DNA of 64,000 bases from Methanosarcina sp. (GCF_028693135.1 NZ_JAQUVZ010000002.1:62001-126000), one strand, 5' to 3'; positions 18,024 through 27,102 are shown, counted from the stretch's first letter. A program made the numbers and translations. The notes: generated from the sequence alone by a model not told the origin.

Positions 18024-18536
18024 ATGAAAGAAGTATTGATCCGACCGGAACTCTGCATGGGCTGCCGTTCCTGCGAAATCGCCTGTGCTGTTGAACACTC
18101 CGAAAGTAAGAACCTTTTTGCAGCCATCATGGAAAAACCGACACCTCAGAAACGGATATATGTTGAATATGTCCCCGAATATAATGCAGCCATTCCCATG
18201 ACCTGCAGGCACTGTGAGGATGCCCCTTGCACAACCGTCTGCCCCACAAAAGCCCTGAAACAGGATGAAATCACAAGGGTGGTTACCCATAGCACGGACC
18301 TCTGCATAGGTTGCTGGGCCTGTTCTATGGTCTGCAACTACGGTGTGATCGGCCGACAGAAAGAAGCAAGAGTAGCCGTGAAATGCAACCTCTGTCCGGG
18401 TAGGGAAATCCCCGCCTGCGTGGAGGCCTGCCCCACAAATGCCCTTGTCTTTTTAGAGGTCAAGAAGCTCTCGGGGGTAAAACGCACAGAAGCTGCCCTG
18501 AAACTGGCAAGGGGAATGCAGGGAAAAGCCCTCTGA
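18024..18536 (+). CDS. cooF: CooF-like four-cluster ferredoxin
   Basis: The 170-residue protein carries four Cys groups for four [4Fe-4S] clusters: CMGCRSCEIAC at residues 12-22, CRHCEDAPCTTVCP near 60, CIGCWACSMVC near 95 and CNLCPGREIPACVEACP near 118. This is the CooF / HycB / DmsB fold that takes electrons from CooS. A ribosome site GAGAGGTG lies 8 bp before the ATG. The gene follows cooS by 13 bp and precedes an fdhA-like gene by 42 bp, so CooF could link CO oxidation to the molybdopterin enzyme. Confidence 0.92.
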   Translation: MKEVLIRPELCMGCRSCEIACAVEHSESKNLFAAIMEKPTPQKRIYVEYVPEYNAAIPMTCRHCEDAPCTTVCPTKALKQDEITRVVTHSTDLCIGCWACSMVCNYGVIGRQKEARVAVKCNLCPGREIPACVEACPTNALVFLEVKKLSGVKRTEAALKLARGMQGKAL

Positions 18537-18578
18537 AAAACCCCAACCTTTTCCTAAGAGCACCGGGAGCCAGAAGAT

Positions 18579-20618
18579 ATGGAAGAGAAAAACCTGTATC
18601 CTACCATCTGCCCTTACTGTAGCCTGGGCTGTGGATTTTTTCTTGAGGTAAAGGAGGGAAAAGTTGCAGGGCTCAGTTATATGCCCGGACATCCGGTAAA
18701 TGAAGGGAGCCTCTGCCCCAAAGGCAATGCGTCTACGGAGGTCCTGACCCACCCTGACCGGTTGCTGCACCCCCTCCTGAAGACTGAAAACGGCTGGAAA
18801 GAAATCAGCTGGGAAGAAGCCCTGAGCCTGGCGGCGGCAAAAATGGGTTCCGTCCTGCAGGAATACGGTCCTGATGCCCTTGCATTTCTGGGCTCTGCCA
18901 AGTGCAGCAATGAAGAAAATTACCTGTTCCAGAAAATTGCCAGGCTGCTCGGGACAAATAATGTGGATAATTGTGCAAGACTCTGCCATGCTTCGACCCT
19001 GACAGGACTCGGAAAGAGCCTAGGGGCAGGAGCCATGACAAACCCGCTCTCAGACCTTGAGAACTCCGATTGCATCTTCGTGGTGGGGTCGAATTTTGCA
19101 GAAAACCATCCTGTCATATCCCGCTGGATTCTGCGGGCAAAGGAACGCGGAGCATTTGTGATTGTGGCTGATCCCCGCCGGACCCCCAGCACCTGGCTTT
19201 CGGACCTGTTCCTCAGGCTCAAGCCGGGCACGGACATTGCCCTATTAAACGGGATGATGCATGTGATAGTGTCCGAAGGGCTCCTGGACAGGGAGTTTAT
19301 CCGGAAAAGGACCAGGGATTTTGAAGGGTTTGAAAGAATCCTGTCCGAATATTCCCCTGAAGCCGCATCCGCAATCACAGGCGTTCCTGCCGGAGACATA
19401 ATTAAGGCAGCCCGGGAGTATGCAAAGGCAGATGCTGCAGCAATCCTCTATTCCATGGGGATCACCCAGCACATATCGGGCACTGACAACGTTATCGCCT
19501 GTTCGGATCTTGCCCTTATCTGCGGGCAGGTGGGGAAAAAGGGAGCAGGTATTTTTCCCCTGAGGGGACAGAACAATGTGCAGGGAGCCTGCGATATGGG
19601 ATCCCTTGCCGAATACTTCCCGGGGTACGGAAAAGTTGGGGATAAGGAAGCAGCTGCAAGGCTGAAGAAAATCTGGGCAGCTGAAAAACTTTCGGAAAAA
19701 CCCGGCCTTACGACCGCGAAAATGAGTGAGGCTGCTCGTGCAGGAAAGCTTAAAGCCCTCTACCTGCTCGGAGAAGACCCGGTAAACTCGCATCCAGATT
19801 CTCTCAATGTAAGAAAAGCCCTGGAAAAACTGGACTTTCTGGTAGTACAGGACATTTTCATGACAGATACAGCTGAATATGCCGACCTGATATTGCCAGC
19901 TGCCGCCTGGGCGGAAAAAGAAGGAAGCTTTACATCTACCGAACGACGGGTCCAGTGGATTTCAAGGGCTATTGCCCCACCGGGAGAAGCAAAAGCCGAC
20001 CTTGACATCCTTTTGGGGTTTGCAGAAAAGCTAGGGTTGGGTCTTGAATACAGGGATGCCGGAGAGGTGCTTGCCGAAATTTCCCGGGTAGTCCCAATGT
20101 ACGGAGGCATAACAAAAGAGAGGCTGCTGCAAGCGTACAGAGTAAGCTGGCCCTGTCCCGAGACCGGGCATCCAGGGACCCCGATCCTGCACACGGAAAG
20201 GTTCAACACCCCAGATGGGTTAGCCAGGCTGATTCCGGTGGAATACAGAAGTCCTGCCGAGAGCCCCGATCCAGCCTACCCTTTTTTGCTTACAACAGGC
20301 AGGACCGGGCTTCACTATAACGGAGGTTCCATGAGCAAGCGGAGCAGTTTCCTGCTGGAAAAAGAACCTGAACTCTTTGTGGAAATCAACCCTTCGGACG
20401 CACAGACCATGGAAATCGAAGAAGGAAACAACATTATACTGGAAACCCGACGTGGAAGCACACAGGCAAAAGCCAGGCTGACTGAAAGGGTAAGCAGGGG
20501 AGTACTTTTCATGCCTTTCCATTTTTCGGGGACAAACATGCTGACAGGAGACGCCCTTGACAGGGAAGCCGGAATTCCCGAATTCAAAGTCTCAGCCTGT
20601 CGGGTAAGGAGGGTATGA
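18579..20618 (+). CDS. Formate dehydrogenase-like molybdopterin oxidoreductase
   Basis: The 679-residue protein matches the catalytic subunit of formate dehydrogenases (FdhA/FdhF). The [4Fe-4S] site is C11, C14, C18 and C46, with K48 after it. The active-site Cys-His pair is C136-H137 in NNVDNCARLCHASTLTG, at the place of the Sec-His pair of E. coli FdhF. Molybdopterin-binding motifs VGSNFAENHPV near 172, DPRRTPS near 203, GQNNVQGACDMG near 330 and the C-terminal TGRTGLHYNGGSMSKRS near 573 follow. It probably uses Mo or W with cysteine ligation. No FdhB (F420 subunit) is nearby; ferredoxin-like genes flank it on both sides. Substrate is inferred from family. Confidence 0.85.
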   Translation: MEEKNLYPTICPYCSLGCGFFLEVKEGKVAGLSYMPGHPVNEGSLCPKGNASTEVLTHPDRLLHPLLKTENGWKEISWEEALSLAAAKMGSVLQEYGPDALAFLGSAKCSNEENYLFQKIARLLGTNNVDNCARLCHASTLTGLGKSLGAGAMTNPLSDLENSDCIFVVGSNFAENHPVISRWILRAKERGAFVIVADPRRTPSTWLSDLFLRLKPGTDIALLNGMMHVIVSEGLLDREFIRKRTRDFEGFERILSEYSPEAASAITGVPAGDIIKAAREYAKADAAAILYSMGITQHISGTDNVIACSDLALICGQVGKKGAGIFPLRGQNNVQGACDMGSLAEYFPGYGKVGDKEAAARLKKIWAAEKLSEKPGLTTAKMSEAARAGKLKALYLLGEDPVNSHPDSLNVRKALEKLDFLVVQDIFMTDTAEYADLILPAAAWAEKEGSFTSTERRVQWISRAIAPPGEAKADLDILLGFAEKLGLGLEYRDAGEVLAEISRVVPMYGGITKERLLQAYRVSWPCPETGHPGTPILHTERFNTPDGLARLIPVEYRSPAESPDPAYPFLLTTGRTGLHYNGGSMSKRSSFLLEKEPELFVEINPSDAQTMEIEEGNNIILETRRGSTQAKARLTERVSRGVLFMPFHFSGTNMLTGDALDREAGIPEFKVSACRVRRV

Positions 20619-20621
20619 GAA

Positions 20622-21098
20622 ATGCCAACCGCAGTATACTGTGACCTTTCCCGCTGTATTGGCTGCAGGGCCTGTGAACTTGCCTGCCAGAGAGAAAACA
20701 AAACCTCACGCATATCCTTAGAAGTCGTGGAAGGACTTGCTCCGGTTCCGGTTTCCTGTCGCCAGTGCGAAACCCCGCTCTGCACGGCTCCCTGCCCCGG
20801 GGGAGCTCTAAGGTACGAAAACGGCAGACTCGAATATGATGCCGAAAAATGTACGGGATGCGGGCTATGCATCCTTGCCTGTCCTTTCGGAGCTGCAGTC
20901 CTGAAGGGAGGAGTTATTGAACGCTGCGATTTCTGTCCGGAAAAAGAAATTCCTGTCTGTGTAGCCACCTGCCCTACAGCAGCCCTTTTCTGCGCAGAAG
21001 CCGAAAGTTTTGGAAAAAATATAAGGCATAGAAATGTGGAGAAAATGAAAAAAATCCTTGATCCTTCGATTGCCGCTGGCAGGGAGGGACGGAGATGA
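20622..21098 (+). CDS. HycB/CooF-like four-cluster iron-sulfur protein
   Basis: The 158-residue protein has four cysteine groups: CIGCRACELAC near residue 12, CRQCETPLCTAPCP near 48, CTGCGLCILACP near 79 and CDFCPEKEIPVCVATCP near 105. This is the electron-transfer subunit type of formate dehydrogenases. It starts 3 bp after the fdhA-like stop codon with GAGGGT upstream, and its stop overlaps the next start codon. It is thus the likely direct partner of the molybdopterin subunit. Confidence 0.88.
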   Translation: MPTAVYCDLSRCIGCRACELACQRENKTSRISLEVVEGLAPVPVSCRQCETPLCTAPCPGGALRYENGRLEYDAEKCTGCGLCILACPFGAAVLKGGVIERCDFCPEKEIPVCVATCPTAALFCAEAESFGKNIRHRNVEKMKKILDPSIAAGREGRR

Positions 21099-21604
21099 AC
21101 GAAAGAATAAGGTTGATTATAGCGGATGAGAAAAAGTGTATAGGGTGCAGGGCCTGTACATCGGTTTGTCCTGAGGGAATAATTCATTTTTCAGAAGAAG
21201 GAGGCATGAGGAACATACAGTTCCCTGGAAGCTGTACCCTGAACTGTGAACTCTGCGCCCTGAACTGTCCTGAAAACGCAATAATGTTTCTTTTAAGAGA
21301 AGAAAGCAATATAGAAGAAAATATAGAAGGAAAATTGGGAGGAAAATTGGAAGGGGAAAAAAAGGCAGGTGAAAACCGGGTTCTTCTACCGGACAGGATT
21401 ATTTCCCTCAAACTCATGCCCTGCAGAAAGTGCGGAGCCACATTTGCAACTCTCAAGGAAATTGAAAAGGTAAGGAAAGCCATTTCCGAAAAAGTTCCCC
21501 TTCCTTCCGGAGGAGATTTCTGGATGGAACTCTGCCCTGGATGCAGGAGGGGTACTTTCAGGGAAAAAGAGGCAAAAACATTGCTCATGACAAGAAAGTT
21601 CTGA
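21095..21604 (+). CDS. Ferredoxin-zinc-ribbon protein, last gene of the coo-fdh set
   Basis: The 169-residue protein starts within the previous stop codon (ATGA). The N-terminal half has two Cys groups: CIGCRACTSVCPEG near residue 15, and CTLNCELCALNCPEN near 46, which is compatible with two [4Fe-4S] clusters. A Glu/Lys/Gly-rich linker with short internal repeats (EGKLGGKLEGEKK) follows near 75. The C-terminal half has CRKCGATF near 112 and CPGCRRG near 147, a zinc-ribbon or rubredoxin-like pair. The layout is like that of HycF/HyfH-type connector subunits of hydrogenlyase-type complexes, but no hydrogenase genes are present. Confidence 0.75.
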   Translation: MNERIRLIIADEKKCIGCRACTSVCPEGIIHFSEEGGMRNIQFPGSCTLNCELCALNCPENAIMFLLREESNIEENIEGKLGGKLEGEKKAGENRVLLPDRIISLKLMPCRKCGATFATLKEIEKVRKAISEKVPLPSGGDFWMELCPGCRRGTFREKEAKTLLMTRKF

Positions 21605-21934
21605 ACCCCCACCCTGAAAGTAAAAACCGGACTACCGGTGGAAAAAGCGCGCTTTTTGAGCCCGAGCGTGCAGCACAAAAAAACATAAGCATTAGCCAAA
21701 CATAAGCATTAGACGTGCTGGAAACTCCAATACCAGAATATCGACCTTTAGCCGAAGACCAGTAAATTTATACTAGAAATAATATAGATTAATAATGGGA
21801 GTAATGGGAGTAATTGGAGCCAGGGACACCTGTAGGAATACTCTATTTGCAGATAGGACATTCCTTGCAGGCAGAAATATATGAAAAACGAAAGCATGGG
21901 AGCGGGACTGGAAAAGAAAAAAGGGGAGTCAGGT
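21605..21934. other. Gap with possible upstream start of the UspA gene
   Basis: No separate gene is seen. TTTATACTAGAAATAATATAG near 21770 contains TATA-like DNA. An in-frame ATG at 21881 would extend the next gene by 18 residues. Confidence 0.35.
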
Positions 21935-22393
21935 ATGAAAAGTAGTATTTACAGGAAGATAATGGTTGCAACCGATGGTTCGGAACTCGTCAAAAAAGCG
22001 GTTGATACTGCTGTTGAGGTCGCAAAACTAAGCGAGGCAAAGCTCTATGCCGTTTACGTGATAACTTCCGGAGGGGGGGCCTTAAGGCATCCAAAGGATG
22101 TAGGCTGGGAAAAGTCAATGGGAGAGCAACTCAGAAAAGAAGGGGGGGAAGCTACAGCCTTTGTGCAGGACTCAGGAAAAGCTGCAGGCGTAGAGGTGGA
22201 ATCGGTTATTCTTGAAGGAAATGCCGGGCATGAAATCGTCGAGTTTGCAGAAAAAAATGATATTGACCTTATCGTAATGGGTACCCTTGGAAAGACCGGA
22301 ATCCAGAGGTTCCTGCTCGGAAGCGTGGCCGAAAACGTGGTGAGACATTCCAGAAAGGCGGTGGTCGTGGCAAGGGGAGAAAAAGCCGAATAA
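21935..22393 (+). CDS. Universal stress protein UspA family (copy 1)
   Basis: The protein starts [21 protein letters not shown] from ATG 21935, which has GGGGAG six bases upstream. The longer start at 21881 adds 18 residues that the paralogue at 24486 does not have. The Usp fold shows the ATP-binding pattern G-x2-G-x9-G-S in [21 protein letters not shown], with DGS at the first strand. Length is about 152. It is very similar to the protein at 24486. Usp proteins act in stress responses or bind ATP as regulators; the target is unknown. The gate-domain transporter gene follows. Confidence 0.88.
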   Translation: MKSSIYRKIMVATDGSELVKKAVDTAVEVAKLSEAKLYAVYVITSGGGALRHPKDVGWEKSMGEQLRKEGGEATAFVQDSGKAAGVEVESVILEGNAGHEIVEFAEKNDIDLIVMGTLGKTGIQRFLLGSVAENVVRHSRKAVVVARGEKAE

Positions 22394-22500
22394 AGCTGAA
22401 CACAGTAGATAATACCTTAATACCTTTCAAACCGTTCAGGGCAGGAATTCCGGACTTCCCGGGATAAATTGATTTACCTGCCCAAACCTAATAATTGCCG

Positions 22501-23439
22501 ATGATAGGACTTTTCCTCAGAGTACTGGATTTTGCGCTTCCGATACTTGTAATGATTTTTGTGGGGCTTGTGGGCACCGGCGTGCTTGTGGAACTCGGCC
22601 TGATGCAGAAATTCTCAAAACTTGTAAGCCCTATTTTTGCCTATACGAACCTGCCAGAAACCTGTGCTTCAGCCTTCGTTGTGGCAATAGGATCTTCTGT
22701 TGCTGCAAACAGTATGCTTTTTCAGGCAAAAAAAGATAACTGCATTAATGACAGGGAGGTCGTGCTCTGTTCAATGATGAACGCAACCCCTGCTTATTTT
22801 CGGGAACTCTTCACCTACCAGATCCCTATCGTGGTGCCTGCACTCGGTCTTGCAGTAGGAGGTTTTTACTCTCTTGTATTTGTAGTCACTGCATTGTTCA
22901 AGATCCTGGTAATTGCGGTTGCAAGCAAGCTTTTTCTTAAAGGCAATTCCTGCAAAGCCCCTGAGACCCGGAGTACGGAAAAAGTGTCTCTGAAGACCGC
23001 GTTTAATCGTGCATTCAAGAAAGAGTTCAGGATTTTTCTGAAGATTGCAGGAGTTTACCTTATAGCAACCACCATCATCTTCGTCCTTCAGGATAAGGGC
23101 GCTTTCGAGATTTTCAGTGTGCTTCCCCTTGCCGAGCTTTTTAAAATCCCCCCGGAAACAATTGTCCCCCTGACAAGTTACGTTGCAAGCCCTATACTCG
23201 GAATTTCCCTTCTCGGTCCCATGATCCATTCGGGAGAGATAACAAATATGCAGGCAATGATCGTGCTTATGCTTGGCAGTATGTTCATGCTCCCGATTTT
23301 TGCCATCCGCAGCCAGCTCCCAAGAAAAATAGCTATTTTCGGGACACGCCTTGGAGTCCAGATTGTTGCGTATTCTACTGCACTAAGTATAATTGTAAGG
23401 CTTGTAGTTTTGTTATTACTGCTTGGTATGGTTTCTTGA
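22501..23439 (+). CDS. Nucleoside-recognition (Gate) domain membrane protein
   Basis: The 312-residue integral membrane protein has about eight hydrophobic segments and two related halves (residues 1-120 and 170-312). Motifs such as VGTGVLVELGL near 25, SAFVVAIGSSVAANSML near 62 and MNATPAYFRELFTYQIPIVVPALG near 97 are typical of the nucleoside-recognition Gate domain family. The second half repeats the pattern with TSYVASPILGISLLGPMI near 228. The start ATG 22501 is preferred over the in-frame TTG 22495. A role in transport is inferred; the substrate is unknown. It lies between the two UspA genes. Confidence 0.75.
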   Translation: MIGLFLRVLDFALPILVMIFVGLVGTGVLVELGLMQKFSKLVSPIFAYTNLPETCASAFVVAIGSSVAANSMLFQAKKDNCINDREVVLCSMMNATPAYFRELFTYQIPIVVPALGLAVGGFYSLVFVVTALFKILVIAVASKLFLKGNSCKAPETRSTEKVSLKTAFNRAFKKEFRIFLKIAGVYLIATTIIFVLQDKGAFEIFSVLPLAELFKIPPETIVPLTSYVASPILGISLLGPMIHSGEITNMQAMIVLMLGSMFMLPIFAIRSQLPRKIAIFGTRLGVQIVAYSTALSIIVRLVVLLLLLGMVS

Positions 23440-23444
23440 AGCAC

Positions 23445-23620
23445 CGTGAACTACCCGCTAAATCTAAAGATTTAACGGGCTTCCGGTGTCATCCTTCGGA
23501 CTATTGTCCACAAGTCAAGCAGGCTCTACCCCATGTCCGGTGAAAATATGTACTTGAGCTTCCCTTTCGGATTCCAGTTTTCGCTGGCACGGTCTCTAGC
23601 CCTTAGAGAGTGAGTATGAT
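23445..23620 (-). mobile_element. IS200/IS605 (TnpB-type) right-end remnant
   Basis: Read leftwards, the stretch ends in the hairpin CCCGTTAAATC, TTTAGATTTAGCGGG and then TAGTTCAC. This is the form of right ends of TnpB-type elements, whose end also forms the omega RNA scaffold. The inner sequence (TCTCTAAGGGCTAGAGACCG) can pair with itself. No TnpB coding sequence is attached, and the left end is not clear, so I call it a remnant. It begins 6 bp after the transporter stop codon. Confidence 0.5.
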
Positions 23621-24485
23621 CGTGAAGTTTACCCTGTTAACCAACTTGCCAAAGCATTGTGGTGACAGCAAAATACCTATATCCCGTGCCTGGGTATCAC
23701 TTTGGGATTTCAGCACAGGGTAATAGACTTCAAAATCGAATTTTCCAGGACAGTGAAGAGGACAGTGAAGGTTACCTATAGCAGGGAAGTATTTCCTGAG
23801 AAAGACTTCTTCATGTGGAACTGTATAAAAAATAGTATTAGAGATCTTCAAAGGAAAGAAAAATGGATAAAATCGAACTCAAGTTTACTTGTATACACAT
23901 GATAAAGATATAAAAGAGTAAATCAGTGAACGGGGGTTTTTGGAGGAGGTTAAAATATGTTGGATTTGATTATGAGCAATAATCTTTGATTTTGAGCTTT
24001 ACCCGTTCACCAGGAACCCCAGATGATTATGCCATATATAATCTTTTTGGCACATAAAATGGATGATACCTTTTTGTACCATAATAAAGAAAAAAAGATT
24101 AATTTTTGAGAGCTTTTTTCCCGAAATGGCGAGTTAAAATAATTATTAGCGTATAATTAGAGGAAGCCTGCTACCTGTTTAAGAATAAAACGGTGTAAGG
24201 TAGAAACAAAAAGAGTAAGAAATCTCTGCAAAAAATATTTTCTAAACTGTATTTCAGTTATAATACCAAAAGACGGTATAAATCACTAAAGATTATATGG
24301 ATAAGAGACCTATAATAATTGGAATAGTATATTAGTATAGCATATAATGTGGAGCAGGAATACACTTACATGCACATATGCACCGATAATAAGGGATATG
24401 TACCGGATAATGCTTCAGAAAGCTGGAGCCGATCACAGGCTACAAGAAGAATAATTGATAGGAGAATAAAAGAGAGGGATTTGGT
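23621..24485. other. AT-rich gap, no gene recognised
   Basis: A short rightward ORF (23702-23902) and a leftward one overlap here, but neither has a ribosome site or a recognisable domain. Inverted segments occur near 23750-23770 (GGACAGTGAAGAGGACAGTGAAGG is a direct 12 bp repeat). The last 100 bases before 24486 should hold the UspA-2 promoter; the ribosome site is GAGAGGGAT. Confidence 0.35.
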
Positions 24486-24935
24486 ATGAGAGAAGGAACT
24501 TATAAAAAAATAATGGTTGCAACCGACGGTTCACAACTTGCTAAAAAAGCGGTTGATACGGCGATTGAAATTTCCAGGCTCAGCGGAGCTAAACTTTACG
24601 CTGTATATGTGGTAGTCCCGACGACCCATTCTGCCAGGGACTTTGGCTGGGAAAAGGCTGCAATGGAGCACTTCAGGAATGAAGGAAAGTCAGCTACGCT
24701 TTTTGTGGAGGATGCCGCAAAATCTACAGGAGTTGAGGTGGAATCTGTACTTCTCGAAGGACACCCCGCAGATAAAATTGTAGAATTTGCGGAACAGAAC
24801 GGCATTGAAATGATTGTGATAGGAACACTCGGGAAAACCGGACTCGACAGGTTCCTGCTCGGAAGTGTAGCTGAAAACGTGGTGAGGCATTCAAAGACAC
24901 CTGTACTCGTGGTCAGAGGGGAAGTCCCGGAATAA
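24486..24935 (+). CDS. Universal stress protein UspA family (copy 2)
   Basis: The 149-residue protein starts [21 protein letters not shown] and ends with the nucleotide-binding loop [21 protein letters not shown] and TPVLVVRG. It is a close paralogue of the protein at 21935, differing mainly in the middle segment (VVPTTHSARDFGWEKAAMEHF against [20 protein letters not shown]). ATP-type binding is expected from the intact G-x2-G-x9-G-S. The two copies flank the Gate-domain gene and a mobile remnant, so they probably arose by local duplication. Confidence 0.9.
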   Translation: MREGTYKKIMVATDGSQLAKKAVDTAIEISRLSGAKLYAVYVVVPTTHSARDFGWEKAAMEHFRNEGKSATLFVEDAAKSTGVEVESVLLEGHPADKIVEFAEQNGIEMIVIGTLGKTGLDRFLLGSVAENVVRHSKTPVLVVRGEVPE

Positions 24936-24947
24936 AGTAAAGTAGAC

Positions 24948-25286
24948 GTCAACTACCCCATGCTAAAGCATTGTGGCTTGCAAAAGCCCTGGTTGACCAG
25001 CCTGAGTCTTAATTGACTACGTTGGAAATGTCATGATACCTACGAATGCTTCCTCAGTTTGTAGCTCTATCGTGTAGCATTAAAAGTCCTGAGAGGTAGG
25101 GGCGGTGTGCTACACCTAACAAGCATATCCAACATTGGCGAGGGGAGACGGTTTTCCAAAACCGTGTTACCTGCTATGGAAATTCGTTTCCAAAGCAGAG
25201 TGGAGAAATCCAAACGTGGAACGGAATGCCAGAAAGTTGACGGCATTCCTCCCTGCGCTAAAGCAACAGGGCTTCCTGCCTGTTAC
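24948..25286 (-). mobile_element. Palindrome-ended non-coding element, copy B
   Basis: Read leftwards, it opens with the hairpin GCAGGAAGCCCTGTTGCTTT, AGCGCAGGGAGGAATG and closes with GCAAGCCACAATGCTTTAGC, ATGGGGTAGTTGAC. In between lie CCCCTACCTCTCAGGAC, ACTGAGG and CTGGTCAACCAG. All of these parts are matched, in the same order, in the element at 28453-29015. So the two are members of one family of about 340-560 bp, without a protein. The end hairpins resemble those of IS200/IS605 elements. Confidence 0.6.
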
Positions 25287-25345
25287 ATGTGAAAAATGCC
25301 CTTTTCATTTTTACTCAAATCTTTTTTAAATCGTTCTCTTTTTTC

Positions 25346-25435
25346 GACGAGCCGCCTGAAAAGCTGGCGAAGGTACTATATTTATTTTGGATTCAAAAAT
25401 GGCTTCCGGGTTCAGGCTAGATATTTCACGAGTAA
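25346..25435. repeat. Dispersed hairpin element, copy 1
   Basis: GACGAGCCGCCTGAAAAG then CTGGCG can fold on itself. It lies after a T-rich tract and before a TATA-like ACTATATTTATTTT. A diverged copy with the same order of parts is at 41328-41417. See the findings. Confidence 0.45.
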
Positions 25436-25497
25436 TGAAAAGGCGTTTTCTAGAAATTCTCTATAGAACCCAGGCAATTGAAACAAATGGAAAAAAG

Positions 25498-25628
25498 TTG
25501 ACCAGAAATTAACCAGAAATTAACCAGAAATTAACCAGAAATTAACCAGAAATTGACCAGAAATTAACCAGAAATTAACCAGAAATTGACCAGAAATTAA
25601 CCAGAAATTAACCAGAAATTGACCAGAA
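25498..25628. repeat. 12 tandem copies of an 11 bp unit
   Basis: The unit is TTAACCAGAAA, with TTGACCAGAAA variants at copies 1, 6, 9 and 12, which gives a 33 bp higher-order period at the right end. The unit length is close to one DNA helical turn. It lies in the intergenic region left of pmbA, beyond the pmbA stop codon. Confidence 0.9.
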
Positions 25629-25789
25629 TACATAGAATACGAATCAAAAGAATACGAATCAAATTTTCAAAAAAAAAAGTTGACCTCAGGAGCTTACTCC
25701 GAGGGAAAGTTCTTAACAACAGAGCCTTTGAGGTCAAAAAACTTAGCAGTGATTTCAGATATTAACTCTTATCCTATTACACTTATCTC

Positions 25790-27100
25790 TTATCCTATTA
25801 CACTCATGCCGGAAACCCGGATTGAAGGCGTGATTATGCCTCCGACTTTCCTGACGTCAAAGCCTGCCCCTGTGATGTTCTTCAGGAGTTCGAAGGCGTT
25901 GCCCGAAATCAGGAGGGATTTTACAGGCTTATCCAGGGCTCCGTCCTTGATTGTGAAGGCATTCCTGGCTTCTACAGAAAAATCTCCGGAGATTGAGTTT
26001 GCAGTATGGGCACCGATAATCGTGTTTACGAAAACTCCCGAGGTAGTATTTGCAATAATATCTTCCTGAGGGTAGTCGATAACGAAGTTCCTGAGCCCTA
26101 CTGAAGGAGAGCTTGTATAGGAGGACCTTGAGCCGTTTCCTGTGCTTTTCACACCGGCTTTTCCTGCGGTATAGCTGTCATAGAGATAGGTTTCAAGCAC
26201 GCCGTTTTCAAGAACTGTGGTATGCTGTGAAGGGACACCTTCATCGTCCGAAGCCGAGGTATCTATGCCTGCTTCAACCAGCCCGTCATCATAAATGCAC
26301 AGTTCAGGGACAGCTATTTCTTCCCCGATTTTATCTATCAGGCCTGACCTTCCTTTCTGCACATTGTCCGCATCAATTGAAGGAGCAAGGGCTTCTTCGA
26401 GGATGTCCGAAAAGGCAAATGGATGAAAGATAACATCGGTTTTCTGCTGCTCTATTTTTATTCCTCCCCTGGATTTCAGGGCAAGTTCGGAAGCATTTTT
26501 CCCGAGAGCAAAGAAATCAATATCAAGGGAACGGGAAACAGCAAAATCATAAGCTGTAGAGGTGTCCCCATTTACGGTTATCACATCGACGAAACCGGAA
26601 ACTCCTGTGGATTCTTCTTCAATTTCGATCCCATTTGTGTTCAGGATAAGCCGCCTGCTATTTGAGCGGGTAAAGCCGCCTGAAGTCGGGAGCGTACCTG
26701 GCACCTCTTTTGTCCCTTCAACGAGTTCTACGGCATAGCCAATGCATTCTTCAAGTTCAAGAGCCTCAACCTTTTTATCGAAAATGCCTGAAACCTGAGG
26801 GTATTTTCCGTTGGAGGGGAGGGCTACCCAGTCAGGATCATTTTCTCGAACCCTGGCTTCTGCAACCGCAATCTTTACGGCATTCTCGAGTTCTCCTGCA
26901 AAGTTGGTGCTGGCAAAACCCACTGCGCCATTTACAATGGCACGGATTCCCAGACCTTCCGAGAAACGGTCTTTAGCGTTTTCAAGTGCATCTTTTTTGA
27001 AATTGACGCCTGTTGAATGGTTTGCGGCGTAATAAATTTCAGCTTCTTCAGCCCCTGCTTCCTCTGCCAGTTTCAGGGCTTTTCTTGCAAGCTCGTACAC
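25790..27100 (-). CDS. pmbA: TldE/PmbA-family protein (TldD partner)
   Basis: The 436-residue protein matches PmbA/TldE, the non-catalytic partner of TldD in a heterodimeric zinc protease that trims short unfolded peptides. It starts MYELARKALKLAEEAGAEEAE. Features include the TldD/PmbA N-terminal fold with GLGIRAIVNGAVGFASTN near 50-67, and a C-terminal half with YTSSPSVGLRNFVID near 332 and the ending SIRVSGMSVIG. There is no HExxxH motif, as expected for this subunit. The gene lies 2 bp downstream of tldD and is surely cotranscribed with it. Confidence 0.9.
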   Translation of the reverse strand: MYELARKALKLAEEAGAEEAEIYYAANHSTGVNFKKDALENAKDRFSEGLGIRAIVNGAVGFASTNFAGELENAVKIAVAEARVRENDPDWVALPSNGKYPQVSGIFDKKVEALELEECIGYAVELVEGTKEVPGTLPTSGGFTRSNSRRLILNTNGIEIEEESTGVSGFVDVITVNGDTSTAYDFAVSRSLDIDFFALGKNASELALKSRGGIKIEQQKTDVIFHPFAFSDILEEALAPSIDADNVQKGRSGLIDKIGEEIAVPELCIYDDGLVEAGIDTSASDDEGVPSQHTTVLENGVLETYLYDSYTAGKAGVKSTGNGSRSSYTSSPSVGLRNFVIDYPQEDIIANTTSGVFVNTIIGAHTANSISGDFSVEARNAFTIKDGALDKPVKSLLISGNAFELLKNITGAGFDVRKVGGIITPSIRVSGMSVIG

Positions 27101-27102
27101 TT

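Noticed and set aside
23702-23902. 66-codon ORF near the TnpB-type remnant
   Set aside because: No ribosome site and no TnpB or TnpA motif; overlaps an equally long ORF on the other strand.
25498-25628. Possible CRISPR array
   Set aside because: Units are 11 bp and directly adjacent, without unique spacers; no cas genes are in the window. The 43-44 bp and 17 bp arrays fail for the same reason.
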